This document shows, piece by piece, positions 46,961-57,687 of a DNA stretch of 64,000 nt. How positions within the stretch are numbered: the first letter of the stretch is position 1; each line of letters starts with the position of its first letter. The DNA is taken from NCBI GenBank assembly GCA_030068075.1, contig CM057830.1, forward strand, positions 28,180,247 to 28,244,246, read 5' to 3'. The stretch is from Paguma larvata. Its lineage: Eukaryota > Chordata > Mammalia > Carnivora > Viverridae. The position numbers were made by a program, and so were the translations under genes. The notes beneath the pieces were generated by a model that was not told the origin of the DNA, ran no database searches, and saw nothing but the letters and a program-made list of their open reading frames with translations.

Positions 46961-47284
46961 TGTGACTTTTTAAAAAAATAGTCACTTGAAAATATTTAAA
47001 CTTTTACTAAAGTAAGAAGTGTTACATAATGAGCCTCTTTATACCCACACCCAACTTTAACTCAAGTTGGAGCTTTGCTTGGCAGGGTAATTGAAGCACC
47101 AAGTGATGATTTATGATTTTTAAAATAAAGGTTGTAATACTAGTAGATTTCAATTCCTTTCTCAAAGCTAGACGTTTTACCCAAGTTATAAAGTTGAAAG
47201 AATCTGTTACTTCTTCACTTTTCTTCCTGAGTATATTTGTCAAACATTAATCGAGAATAGTACAATGCTACACTGTCTTCAGAG

Positions 47285-47430
47285 GGTGGGGACTGAAGGC
47301 TCGAATTGGGCTAAGGTCCTGGCTCCCTAAGTTAGTAATGATTGAGTCTCAGTTTCCTCATCTGTAAAGCAGAGAAAGTAGTGTCTGCTTTGTGGGATGA
47401 TGGTGAGGATTAGGGGAGATCATACATATG
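47285..47430 (-). repeat. MIR fragment, antisense
   Basis: GAGTCTCAGTTTCCTCATCT, GTAAAGCAGAGAAAGTAGTG, GATGGTGAGGATTAGGGGAG follow the reverse MIR core. Confidence 0.8.
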
Positions 47431-47528
47431 ACACAGAAGGAAGCTGCTAATGGTTACCACACACATAACCACTTTAGGACTGAGGCACTCATTTTTATAG
47501 CTGCCGGAAGTTGGCTTCTGATGGCTAA

Positions 47529-49709
47529 CATGTCATCTGCAAAAAGTGAAAGTTTGACTTCCTCCTTGACAATCTTGATGCCTTTTATTTTGTTTTGTTG
47601 TCTGATTGGTGATGCTAAGACTTCCAATATTATGTTAAATAGCAGTGGAGAGAGTGGACACCCCTGTCGTGTTCCTGATCTCAGGGGGAAGGCTTTCAAT
47701 TTTTCCCCATTGAGGATGATATTAGCTGTGGGCTTTTCATATATGGCTTTTATGATGTTTAAGTATGTTCCTTCTATCCCGACATTCTCAAGAGTTTTTA
47801 TTAAGAAAGGATGCTGTATTTTGTCAAATGCTTTTTCTGCATCTATTGACAGGATCATATGGTTCCTATCTTTTCTTTTGTTGATGTGATGTATCACGTT
47901 GATTCATTTGCGAATATTGAACCATCCCTGCAACCCAGGGATGAATCCTACTTGATCATGGTGGATAATTCTCTTTATATGCTGTTGGATTCGATTTGCT
48001 AGTATCTTGTTGAGAATTTTTGCATCCATATTCATCAGGGATATTGGCCTGTAATTTTCTTTCTTTGCTGGGTCTCTATCTGGTTTGGGAATCAAAGTGA
48101 TGCTGGCTTCATAGAATGAGTCCGGGAGTTTTCCTTCCGTTTCAATTTTTTGGAACAGCTTGAGGAGGATAGGAATTAACTCTGTTTTAAATGTCTGGTA
48201 AAATTCCGCAGGAAAGCCATCTGGTCCAGGACTTTTATTTGCTGGGAGGTTTTCAATAACTGATTCTATTTCTTCACTAGTTAGGGGACTGTTCAAATTT
48301 TCTATTTCTTCCCGTTTGAGTTTTGGTAGCGTGTGGCTATTTAGGAAGCTGTCCATTTCTTCCAGATTGCCAAGTTTGGTGGCATATAATTTTTCATAGT
48401 ATTCTCTGATGATTGCTTGTATCTCTGAGGGATTGGTTGTAATTTCTCCCTTTTCATTCACAATTTTATCTATTTGAGTTCTCTCTCTTTTCTTTTTGAG
48501 AAGCCTGGCTAGCTGTTTGTCTATTTTGTTTATTTTTTCAAAGAACCAGCTTTTGGTTTCATTGATCTGTTCCACTACCTTTTCTGTCTCCATATGGTTA
48601 ATTTGTGCTCTGATCTTTGTTATTTCTCTCTTTCTGCTGAGCTTGGGTTGTTTTAGTTGATCTGCTTCTAGTTCCTTTAGGCGTGCTGTTAGAATTTGTG
48701 TTATTGATTTTTCTTGTTTCTTGAGATGGGCCTGGATTGCAATATATTTCCCTCTCAGGACTGCCTTTGCTGCATCCCAGAGCGTTTGAATTGTTGTATT
48801 TTCATTTTCATTTGTTTCTATGTATTTTTTAATTTCTTCTCTGATGGCTTAGTTGACCCAGTCATCTTTTAGTAGGTTATTTCTCAGCCGCCATGTTCTT
48901 GGATATTTTCCAGGCTTTCTCCTGTGGTTGATTTCAAGTTTCAAAGCATTGTGGTCTGACACTGTACACGGTATGATCTCAATTCTTTTATATTTATTCA
49001 GAGCTTCCCTGTGCCCCAGAATGTGGTCTATCTTGGAAAATGTACCGTGTGCAGATGAGAAGAATGTAAATTCCTTTGCTTCTGGATGAAGGACCCTAAA
49101 GATGTCTGTGAGGCCCATCTGTTCTAATGTGTCATTGAGGGCTATTGTTTCTGCGGAGATTTTCTGTTTTGTGGATCTATCCAATGCTGAGAGTGGAGTG
49201 TTAAGGTTCCCTACTATTAGGACATTTTTATCGATGAGGTTGCTAATGTTTGTAATTAGTTGTTTTACAAATTTGGGTGCCCCTGAATTCGGTGCGTAGA
49301 TATTTACAATTGTTAGCTCTTGATGCTGGATGGTCCCTGAGACTATTATATAATGTCCTTCTTCATCTCTTATTACATCGTTCATTTTAAAGTCTAATTT
49401 GTCTGATATAAGTGTGGCTACTCTGGCTTTCTTCTGACTTCCAGTAGCATGGTAGATAGTTCTCCATCCCCTCACTTTCAATCTGAAGGTATCTTCAGGT
49501 TTAAGATGAGTTTCTTGAAGACAGCAAATAGATGGGTCTTGTTTTTTAATCCATTCTGTTACCCTGTGTCTTTTGATTGGCGCATTTAGTCCATTTACAT
49601 TCAGTGTTAATATTGAAAAATATGGGCTTACAGTCACTGTATTATCTGTAAGTTTCATGTTTGTAAGGCTGTCCCTGGCAGTCTGTGTTCTTTGCAACCT
49701 TGCCTTCAT
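47529..49709 (-). pseudogene. LINE-1 ORF2 (endonuclease-reverse transcriptase), truncated, two stops
   Basis: One continuous frame of about 727 codons covers the endonuclease (about residues 30-260) and RT up to FADD. Numbered from the ATG at 49,709, endonuclease residues N37, E66, D228, S251, D252 and H253 match human N14, E43, D205, S228, D229 and H230. Residue 168 is Asn where human D145 stands (motif VGNLNTPLS, usually GDFNTPLS), so a catalytic acid is lost. Stop codons interrupt at 48,849-48,851 (in WVN-stop-AIREE, likely from Glu) and 47,904-47,906 (in FNIRK-stop-INV, likely from Ser). RT motifs [25 protein letters not shown] and LFADDM are present. A conserved ATG 17 codons downstream (49,658) may be the true start. 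Full-length ORF2 is about 1,275 codons. Confidence 0.93.
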
Positions 49710-50599
49710 AGAATGCCCCTCAGGATCCCTTGCAGTGCTGGCTTATTTGTGATAAATTCTTTCAGTTTTTGTTTGTTGGGAAAAACCTTGATCTCTCCTT
49801 CTATTCTGAACGACAGGCTAGCCGGATATAGAATTCTTGGTTGCATGTCCTTTTTGCTCATCACATTGAAGATATCCTGCCATTCTTTTCTGGCTTGCCA
49901 AGTTTCTGTAGATAATTCTGCTACTACCCTTATATGTCTCCCTTTGTATGTTAGGGTTCTTTTGTCCCTAGCTGCTTTCAGGATTCTCTCCCTATCTTTG
50001 TATTTTGCCAGCTTCACTATGATGTGCCGTGCAAAAGGTCTATTCGAGTTATGTCTGAGGGGAGTTCTCTGTGCCTCTTGGATTTCCATGCCCGTTTCCT
50101 TCCTCATGTAGGGGAAGTTCTCAGCAATGATTTGTTCAAGAACCCCTTCAACTCCTTTCTCTCTCTCTTCTTCCTCTGGGACTCCTATGATACGGATATT
50201 GTTTCTTTTGAGTGCATCGCTCAGCTCTCGAATTCTCCTTTCCTGTTCCTGGATCAGCTTCTCTCTCTTTTTATCTGCTTCCTCTTTTTCAATGATTTTG
50301 TCTTCTAATGCACTAACTCTTTCCTCTACCTCTTCAATCCGTGCTGTGGCTGCTTCCAGTTTCCCCTGTATTTCTTCCAATGTCTTCTTTAATTCTTCCT
50401 GACCGTTTTTAAGGTCCTTGAACTCTGCCGCGCGGGACCCCTTGCATTCATCTAAGCTTTTTTCAAGGCCAGCGATTAGTTTTATGATTATCATTCTGTA
50501 TTCATGTTCTGTTATGTGGCTTATATCTGTTTTCATTAATTTTTGAGCTGTCACTGCTTCTTTTAGATTCTTTTGAGGAGAATTCTTCTGTCTCGTCAT
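49706..50599 (-). CDS. LINE-1 ORF1p (RNA-binding protein), open over full length
   Basis: ORF1p coats L1 RNA as a trimer in the cytoplasm and is needed for retrotransposition. The frame of 297 codons is uninterrupted from ATG (50,599) to TGA. Residues about 40-131 are rich in Glu, Lys, Arg and Leu with heptad spacing, as in the coiled coil. An RRM-like domain starts at NNIRIIGVPEEEE (133-145) and includes RHIIVK (191-196). The C-terminal domain has QARKEW (235-240) and YPASLSF (258-264), matching human QARREW and YPAKLSF. Length fits carnivore L1; the human protein is 338 residues with a longer N terminus. The stop overlaps the first possible ORF2 ATG (ATGA). Confidence 0.92.
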   Translation of the reverse strand: MTRQKNSPQKNLKEAVTAQKLMKTDISHITEHEYRMIIIKLIAGLEKSLDECKGSRAAEFKDLKNGQEELKKTLEEIQGKLEAATARIEEVEERVSALEDKIIEKEEADKKREKLIQEQERRIRELSDALKRNNIRIIGVPEEEEREKGVEGVLEQIIAENFPYMRKETGMEIQEAQRTPLRHNSNRPFARHIIVKLAKYKDRERILKAARDKRTLTYKGRHIRVVAELSTETWQARKEWQDIFNVMSKKDMQPRILYPASLSFRIEGEIKVFPNKQKLKEFITNKPALQGILRGIL

Positions 50600-51838
50600 T
50601 TTGGCTGGATGTGTTTTGGATTGTTTCTTGAAGTTGCCCTGGAGTTACTCCACGCAGTGGTCTGAACTTGGCCTATGTAGCTCCCGCTGAGAGGTGTCAC
50701 TCCTGAGCGGATGGGCGTGGTTTAGTGTAGGCAGGTGATCTCCACTGAGGCAGGGATGGCTTTGGGAGTGACTTCCTGGGGCTGGTGCTTGTGGGCCCGT
50801 AAGACAACAATGGCGTCCCTTCAGTCCTTTGTTCCCAGTCCCGGGGCTTCCACTTGCCCCCTTGTTTCTGTCCTTACTCCGCTATGGGCACCGGTGCAGT
50901 GCGGTCCACTGGATGGTGGGCGCCTGCCTGCCTGCCACCCCCCAACCTTCTGCAAATGTGTCAGGGTTAGAGGTGCTCTGTGGGCGACTAGGGCCCCCCC
51001 CCCCCGGCCGTCCGTTGCCTGTCCGGGGCGACTTGTCTGCACTCCCCACGCGGGCAACAGCGGTGGTGGCAGTCCCAGCGATTGTTCGCACCCCAGGGGG
51101 CCCTCTGCGGCGACTAGTGCCCAATCCCGGCTCAGGCGGGCAGCGGCAATGGTCCCAGGTCGCGGGCTCCCCACGGGATGGCGGCGCGACTGGCACGCAA
51201 TCCCTGTTCAAGTGGCAGCGTGGTGGTCCCAGTGGTTTTTTGCTCCCCACGTGGCTGCAGGGTGACTAGCGAGCACTCCTCGCTCCGGCAGGCAGCAGCG
51301 GCGGTGGTCCCGCGGTTGTTCGCTCCGGGGGCGGAGGCGGCAACGGCGCCTGGCGCACACTCCCTGCTCGGTGATAGCAGTGGCTGCAGTCCCGCGGTCT
51401 GTAGCTCCCCATGCTGCTTGCGGCTGAGCGACTCTGGGCCGGGCGGGCTGACTGTGCTTCGGTCCGCGGTCTCGCACAAGGAGAGTTCTGCTGTGTTCTG
51501 CTGTTAGACACAGAGCTTCTCCTCCTAAGCCCTGTCTTTAGGGGCTGGATGGTGGTGGTCTCCCCCTCTCTGGCCCTCTCCTTCGGATGTTGGGCACTTT
51601 CCCCGCTGTCCCCGGCTCACCCTCCCCTCAGCTCAGTTTCCCGAGATCGTTTTGTCCGTTCTCGGTTAGACTCACGGTCCTAGGGCGTTGTCTATGTTTC
51701 TTGTATTCCTTGTGAGCTGCTACACCTTTTCTGCCAGGTTCTTGGAGTTGAGAATCTCTCTGTTTCGGTCCCTCTCAATTCAAAAAACAAGGGAAATTTT
51801 GGGTCTCCCTACTCTTCCGCCATCTTGGTCTCCTCCTC
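50600..51838 (-). promoter_or_regulatory. LINE-1 5' UTR / internal promoter
   Basis: About 1.24 kb of sequence far richer in G+C and CpG than the rest of the window, lying between the L1 start and the ORF1 ATG. In LINE-1 this region holds the internal RNA polymerase II promoter. The 50,820-51,480 part is CpG-island-like, with a long C run near 50,994-51,006. Its composition creates several long overlapping frames on both strands (up to 176 codons at 50735-51265 plus), which I regard as by-products and not genes. Confidence 0.85.
51818..51827 (-). promoter_or_regulatory. YY1-like site at the LINE-1 start
   Basis: The minus strand reads CAAGATGGCGG about 12 bases after the L1 5' end. In human L1, a YY1 site in the same place (CAAGATGGCCG) directs accurate transcription start. 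Its presence supports a complete 5' end. Confidence 0.7.
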
Positions 51839-51854
51839 CTTCTGATGGCTAACA

Positions 51855-53825
51855 GATGAGACCTTCTTTGGGACTTGCCTCACATGAAGGGACTGTATTG
51901 AACAAGGTTGTCCTCCATCTTGAGGGTCAGCACAAGGCCAAATGTTGTTCAGTTTTGTCTTTTCTTCTTGCCTTGAACCAGGACAACTCTGAAGGACCGT
52001 CCAGCTTCCAAGCTCCCTGTGGCATTGGCTATGGCTTCTGTGTAGCTGCTATGCTCACATTCTCTTGCCACCTAGTCCTTTTTCCCCTCACCCCCTCATA
52101 GAAGTTGGTAACAAGAGATTCTCCGGTAAAACTACTGCACACAACTTCTGCCTCAGTGTGTTTCCGAGGGAGTATAGCCTAAGATGATACTTAAAACACG
52201 GCCTGGTAAATATTCAGTAAATGCTGTTATTATGAACTACTGTTAAAATTATAATAGATCTCAGATAATTCTAAACCTTTCCTGCTTACCTCAGTGTCTG
52301 CCCAATTGTACAATGGCGGGGTTCACTCTCTCTCTCCACTGGAATCACATTTGCTTCAAGCTGGTGCTTTGTGGTCTGACTTCTAACTGAGTGATGATGT
52401 AAGAAGTTTTATAGCTCCTAACAGCAAGACGATTTTTCCACCTGAGGAGAATAATGGTGAATATTAAGTAACACCATTACATACTTACCAAGAAGCAGCA
52501 GAATTGGGCATTTGTGTTTTGTAATTCATTACTATGTTGGTGCAAGCCAGTGGGCAAAACTCATTGATGATGAAATGAAAAAGCATGTGGAGTTAAAGTA
52601 TTGAGAAAATATTGATTAACATCTTCTACACTTCTGATTTAGTCATGAACCTCCTCACTCTGGCTTTTAGGAGCCTACATCCAAATCTGTGTGTGTGTGG
52701 GTGTGTAACGTTGCCCTACGTGGCTTAAATGCAGGCTATTTGAAATATATAAGCAGATATATTTCATTCACCATATGTAAATCAAGGAAGCGAATCAGTC
52801 AATTATGTGGTTTTTGTGGATAATTGAAGATGGTTATGGTGCCTATATTTGGTATGGGGGAGGGAGTGGAGTACTTTTTAGCAATTGACTTTTTTTCCCT
52901 AAACTATCTACAGAGCAGATTTAACATCTGTCCCAAAATATTCTCAGCAGTAATTTACAGAAGTATCAGAAAAACCTGATAGGCTAACAAACTGGCATCA
53001 CAATGACTCTTTAGCTTTATTATTATTATTCTATTTAAGCTTTTAATTTAAACTCTTAACTCATCAACATTAAGCTCTGTGGTCCAATTATTCCATGGGC
53101 AGTGTTCAGAGGGTCTTTTGTCTATAGCACTTCTTTGTACTGAAAGGAGAACTTAGAATACACACGATAACATTTTTCTCACATCCTTTTGGAAGTTCAT
53201 TATTAAAGTTTGGTTGTCTATTCCTCACGCTTGTGCTGGAATTCAATGGTTTAATTATGTTACCGATCAATTAAATCTGTATTAATATTCCTTTCAAGAA
53301 TCCCTAGAATCTTTGGTAATGCTGGGAGAACAGGCGAGACAGATAGGGCAAAGAGGTTATATACTGACCCCGGGAAACATAATATTTGCATTTTGTATTG
53401 AGCATTTCAAGGAGAAAAAAAATAAAGCTAATGCCTTTAATTATCTAAACTAGATGTGTGTATATGATGAGACAAATGGAGAATAGGTTCTCTAATCTCT
53501 ATCAGAACCCTGGATGATGTAAAATATGAGGTTCCCAGGTTAAAGATACTGCCAAAAAAGTCCACAAATGCATTCTTTTTGCAGCCAATTTAATAAAAGC
53601 ATTCTGATTTTTAAAAAGCACACAAAAACTTTTCAGCAATAATTCAGTACAGGTCTTGCAAATTCCAATGTAAGACCAGTTGATAAACATTATGTCTGGC
53701 TTTTGAGACACATTTAAATTTCTAAGGGGAAAAAAAGAGTTGGATAAATTATTTCAAAACTCTTTACTGGTCCCTAGAGGAGCAGTTTTATTTCATAAAG
53801 AGTGTGCATGGGCCCTGGAGACAAA
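51855..53825. other. Mostly single-copy-looking DNA, no gene recognised
   Basis: 52,130-52,240 (GATACTTAAAACACGGCCTG, TAAATATTCAGTAAATGCTG) may be the end of an antisense MIR. A short GT run lies at 52,689-52,706. Nothing else is supported. The frame at 51856-52101 (81 codons) has no recognisable domain. Confidence 0.4.
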
Positions 53826-53829
53826 ACAG

Positions 53830-54050
53830 AGCCAGTGGTAGAATGCTCCTGTGCAAAGGCCCATTGGTGGATAATCAAAGGTGAGTTAGGCAGAAAATGG
53901 TTGAGCAGTGTGATCATAAGGGTTTAGTTGGAGGAAAAGCCAAGAACGTGAACATGAGAGATCATGGATGTGAGAGAGGAGACAGTGTGGGTGATGTCAG
54001 TAAAAGTTTTATAAATCAGATATTTTTGCTGTAGATTTAAGATTGAAAGA
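53830..54050 (+). repeat. Possible L2 relic, sense
   Basis: CCTGTGCAAAGGCCCATTGG, then GAACATGAGAGATCATGGAT is weakly reminiscent of the L2 3' region (GTGCAAAGGCCCTGAGGCAG). Low confidence. Confidence 0.3.
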
Positions 54051-54105
54051 TTTTTTAAATGGTTGTTGTATTATACATCTAATTAAATTTATTCCATTTT
54101 GTTTC

Positions 54106-54590
54106 TGTTAGTTTCATATTACCACTCTAGCAAGTTACCATAAACCCTGGTATTGTAACACAATCTCTATAATCATTCACTTCTGAAGGTTAGAAGTTCA
54201 AAATGATTCTCACTAGGCTAGTGTGAGAATTTTCACTTAATACTCACTCAGGTGTTGGCAGAGTTGTGTTCCTTCTGGGAGTTCCAGGAGAGAATTTCTT
54301 TTCTTTTGTTTTCCAGCCTCTAGAAGTTGCCTGAATCCTTCAACAATTGTACTCTGACCTCTGCTTCCTTCATCACATTTTCTTTTCTGACTGACTCTCC
54401 TGCCTCCTCCTTTCTCCTCCAAGGACCCTTGTAATTACATTGGGGCCCCCAGATAACCCAAAATAATCTCCCCCTCTCAGGATCCTTAATCACACCTGTA
54501 AGTCCCTTTTGCTTTCCAAGCCAACATATTCACAGGTTTCTGGAATTAGGACATGGAAATCTTTGGGTGGCCATTATTTTGCCTACCACA
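54106..54590 (-). repeat. MLT1-type (ERVL-MaLR) LTR, antisense
   Basis: Read on the minus strand: TGTGGTAGGCAAAATAATGG, ATTTCCATGTCCTAATTCCA, GAAACCTGTGAATATGTTGG, AGGTGTGATTAAGGATCCTG, GGGTCCTTGGAGGAGAAAGG, in MLT1 order. The element is about 485 bp and moderately diverged. Confidence 0.85.
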
Positions 54591-54621
54591 CCATCATATG
54601 GCAAAAACACCATGACTTTAG

Positions 54622-54663
54622 ATCCATCCATCCATCCGTCCATCCGTCTGTCCATCCATCCAT
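54622..54663. repeat. (ATCC)n microsatellite
   Basis: About ten tetranucleotide units with a few GTCC variants. Confidence 0.95.
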
Positions 54664-54724
54664 GGTCCATTCTAAATGGGGAAACGTAGCATGTGTGTAG
54701 ATGTGAATTCATTTTTCCTATCTC

Positions 54725-54888
54725 TGCTTTGACTCTGTCACTACAAGCATTAAACCCTCTGAGCCTCAATACTATCATTTGAAAAACTGAGAAATTTTAC
54801 TTATCTCTGAGTGGTGTTGTGGAGACTAATGAGATAATGTAGGTGAAAACATATGGAGCAATGCCTATTACAAGCCATTAACGGAAAC
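54725..54888 (-). repeat. MIR, antisense
   Basis: AAACCCTCTGAGCCTCAATA, TTATCTCTGAGTGGTGTTGT, GGAGACTAATGAGATAATGT, then AGCAATGCCTATTACA follow reverse MIR order. Confidence 0.75.
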
Positions 54889-54889
54889 T

Positions 54890-54956
54890 AGTAGTAGTAG
54901 TAGGAGGAGGAGGAGGAGGAGGAGGAGGAGGAGGAGTGCTAGCAGGAGTAGTAGTA
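54890..54956. repeat. (GTA)n-(GGA)n-(GTA)n compound microsatellite
   Basis: About four GTA units, then about eleven GGA units (54,903-54,936), then a short GTA run. A purine-rich mirror-type tract. Confidence 0.95.
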
Positions 54957-55054
54957 ATATCATTCTGTGAGAGTGCCAAAAAATTTAAAAATATTAGTTA
55001 TACTGAACCACATAATATAGGCCTGATTGAAGAATTGTTACTAATTCAAAGGTA

Positions 55055-55125
55055 ATTAATTTGATACACCTGAAACTAATATAACACTGTATGTTAACTA
55101 TGCTGTAATTAAAATAAAAAAGGGA
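55055..55125 (+). repeat. LINE-1 3' terminal scrap
   Basis: TTTGATACACCTGAAACTAA, TATAACACTGTATGTTAACT, then AATTAAAATAAAAAAGG is the extreme 3' end of carnivore L1s, sense. Confidence 0.85.
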
Positions 55126-55129
55126 ATTA

Positions 55130-56285
55130 ATTTGAAATACAAAAAAACCATTGTTGAGAACAATAGGGCCTCTTTATTCAAGTTTCATATCAATTCTGTC
55201 TCGACTTCATATCACTGATGAAGGTTCTCAAATTTCTTTTCAGTATTTTTATGACGAGAGTGAGTTAGGTGGACCTAGATATTTTCAGAATTATTGTAGA
55301 TCATCAGAAATTCAGATTGATCCTGGCATTTGTATACTCAATGTCGGTCTTCTAAGGATGCCTTTGAGTGAATACAGTTTGCATGCACATGCTCTTAAAA
55401 TTATGTCAAATCAAGGGGTAAGGTGTTTGGTAGCTTAGCATATCCTGAGGTTTACATTCAAAGACAGTCACAGACACAACATGATACATACTCATAAATC
55501 CTTCTGTATCTTCAAAAATTCTAACATAATTCCCATCAGATAGTTCTAAGATTCTTTATAGTAGGTATTTCTTTGATCTCAAGGCAGTTTGGTAATGGGA
55601 AATAAATGTAGTCTCCAGATGTCATCTGCTCCATCCACATGTCCAAATTGCATCTATATACTTGCACTTCTGTAAATAAATAAGCATTCTCTCTTTTATT
55701 CCTGCATATTCTTTAAAACTTGAAATTTTAAAAGTTCATTGTTTCCCACTGTCTTATATCAGCAAGAAAGAAAAATCTTATAAGCCACAGGAATTTCAAC
55801 AAGTTGGATCTTCTGGAAGTCCTTGAATTCCCCCAAAGACTGATTTATTAAGTACCTTAGAAAAGCTTTTCACCTTAACATTTGACTGCATTAAAATAAG
55901 TAAAATACCCATACTCTATCACAACATCTTAAAAATAACCAGGAATAGAAAATGCAGGAAATCTCCAGCATCATCCCTGCAGTGATCCAAACTGAAAATT
56001 TATCAACATAAAGTTCTCTGACAAATGATTTGATGACATCAAGGGACACCAACTTTTTCTTTTGACATGAAACTTTATTTAAAATGTTTATTAATTTTTT
56101 TTCAAAAAAATATTTCTATCTTTCACTATAGCCATTAAATTTGTGACCAGCTTAACCTGTTTCTTCTTTGTTTATTGTAAACATCCTAAATTTTGTATCA
56201 CCTGTGCCTTGATCACTACTAATCACTTGTAATACAGCACATGTGAGTGAAGTTTTGCAGGGCGAATGAACAGGTGTGGAGAAGG
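55130..56285. other. No recognised feature
   Basis: A 95-codon open stretch (55151-55438 plus) shows no known domain. The remaining AT-rich sequence is unassigned. Confidence 0.4.
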
Positions 56286-56574
56286 TGAAGATGTTAGAAA
56301 TGGACATTATCGTAAGTTAAATAAGCCAGACACAGAATGACAAATACTGCATAATTTTACTTACATGTAGAATCTAAAAGAGTCAAACTCATAAAAGCAG
56401 AGAGCAGGGTAGTGGTTGTGAGAGACTGAAGGTGGGGGTAAAGGAGAGAAGTTGGTCAAAGGGTACAAAGTTTGAGTTACGCAGGACAAATAAGAGATCT
56501 GGAGATCTAAGGTACAGCAAGGTGACTCTGGTTAATAATACTATATTGTATACTTGAAATTTGCTAAGAGAGGT

Positions 56575-56925
56575 AGATTTTTTCCCAGTTTTATTGAGAT
56601 ATAATTGACATATAACTTTGTGTAAATTTAAGGTGTACAACATACTGATTTGATATCCTTATATATTATAAAATGATTACCACCATAGTGTTAGCTAATA
56701 CCTTCATCTTATCATACAATTACTATTTCTTTTTTGTGGTAAAAACATTTTAGATCTATTCACTTAGCAATTTTCAAGTATACAATACAGTATTATGAGC
56801 TATGATCACTATGCTGCACATTAGGTCCCCAGAAATTATTCATCTTATAACTGAAAGTTTGTATCCTTTGATCCACATCTCCCCATATTCCCTACTTCTC
56901 AGCAACTGGTAATCACTACTATACA
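56575..56925 (-). repeat. Antisense L1M 3' fragment nested in another L1
   Basis: CAGTTTTATTGAGATATAAT, TGACATATAACTTTGTGTAA, TTACCACCATAGTGTTAGCT, TCCTTTGATCCACATCTCCC is antisense old L1 3' UTR. AGAGAGGTAGAT on the left and AAGAGGAGATC on the right look like a decayed target duplication. Confidence 0.8.
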
Positions 56926-56970
56926 AAAGAGGAGATCTTAAGTGTTCTCAACACATGTACACACACTCAT

Positions 56971-56995
56971 ACACACACACACACACACACACACA
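56971..56995. repeat. (AC)n microsatellite
   Basis: About 12 AC units inside the L1 3' UTR, a usual place for them in this family. Confidence 0.95.
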
Positions 56996-57179
56996 GAAAC
57001 TATATGAGGTGATGGATATGTTAATTGCTTGATTGTGGTAATCATTTCAGAATGTATATGTATATCAAAACGTCACATTGTACACCTTAAATATACAATT
57101 TTTATTTGTCAATTCTACCTTAATAAAGCTGGAGAACATTTTAAACATATATTATACATCAGAAACAAACAAACAAAAA

Positions 57180-57685
57180 AGGTAAAAGTGGCAGGGCATA
57201 GCCCTTGATATGGAGGGCTAGTTATGGGAACGCAGGAATAAATGATGTCTTTTCATTTTCATGGTTGTGGTGTCATTATTAGGTCATGGAACACAGAAAT
57301 GGGGAAAAGATTTTCTGGAAGACGTTGAGCTCTCTTTGAAATAGTGAATATGAGGCCCCTCTAGGATTTCTAGGTAGGAATGTTAATGAGGCAGCTTATG
57401 TACTAGGATGGAGCTCAGGAGAGAGATCTAAGGTAACAACAGATACTTGAGAGTCATCAATATATATGGTGGGAAAGCCATGGGCCTGGGTAAGATTGTA
57501 TAGGGAACATGTGTATAGTGACAAATAGAGCCAAGGACATAATAATTTGGCAAATGACACTTTGGGTATAGACTGAGCTAGTGAGGCCTGCAAAAGAAAC
57601 TGGAAAGAAATGATCAGAGAAGTAGGAAAAGAATCAGGAGATACCGTTTTTGAGAAGGTTCAGGTAGTGTTTAAGACTTCAGGGT
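57180..57685 (+). repeat. L2-associated relic, sense
   Basis: GGAGCTCAGGAGAGAGATCT, ACTTGAGAGTCATCAATATA, GGTGGGAAAGCCATGGGCCT, GAAAGAAATGATCAGAGAAG, TAGGAAAAGAATCAGGAGAT parallel a common ancient repeat (GGAGCTCAGGGGAGAGGTCA, GGGAGTCATCAGCGTATAGA, AAAGCCATGGGACTGGATGA). It is the same family as 33,000-33,350. Confidence 0.6.
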
Positions 57686-57687
57686 TG

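Larger units (their letters stand above)
47529..51838 (-). mobile_element. LINE-1, 5'-complete but 3'-truncated, with target duplication
   Basis: The minus strand carries, in order, a GC-rich 5' UTR (51,838-50,600) starting with GGAGGAGGAGACCAAGATGG, ORF1 (50,599-49,706) and ORF2 from 49,709. ORF2 stops abruptly at 47,529 just after the FADDM codons; the rest of ORF2, the 3' UTR and the poly(A) tail are absent. The 16-mer CTTCTGATGGCTAACA occurs exactly at both edges (47,515-47,530 and 51,839-51,854), so this shape arose as one insertion and not by later loss of the end. The last two target bases, CA, coincide with the L1 sequence at the break. Confidence 0.93.
56290..57140 (+). repeat. Old LINE-1 3' end, split by another L1 fragment
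   Basis: The left part (56,290-56,573) has GTAGAATCTAAAAGAGTCAA, GGTAGTGGTTGTGAGAGACT and TATTGTATACTTGAAATTTG. The right part (56,930-57,140) resumes with GATCTTAAGTGTTCTCAACA, GTAATCATTTCAGAATGTAT and TACACCTTAAATATACAATT, the continuation of the same L1 3' UTR. An antisense L1 fragment lies between. Confidence 0.85.

Noticed and set aside
47531..47560. Loss of the L1 3' end by a later deletion
   Set aside because: The target duplication starts exactly at the break point, sharing two bases with L1. A random later deletion would be very unlikely to end there.
50735..51269. Long overlapping frames (up to 176 codons) on both strands
   Set aside because: They lie in the GC-rich LINE-1 5' UTR, where stop codons are rare by composition. 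No domains and no consistent frame.
55151..55438. 95-codon frame as a candidate small gene
   Set aside because: No recognisable motif, no expression context, and length is within chance expectation for 64 kb.
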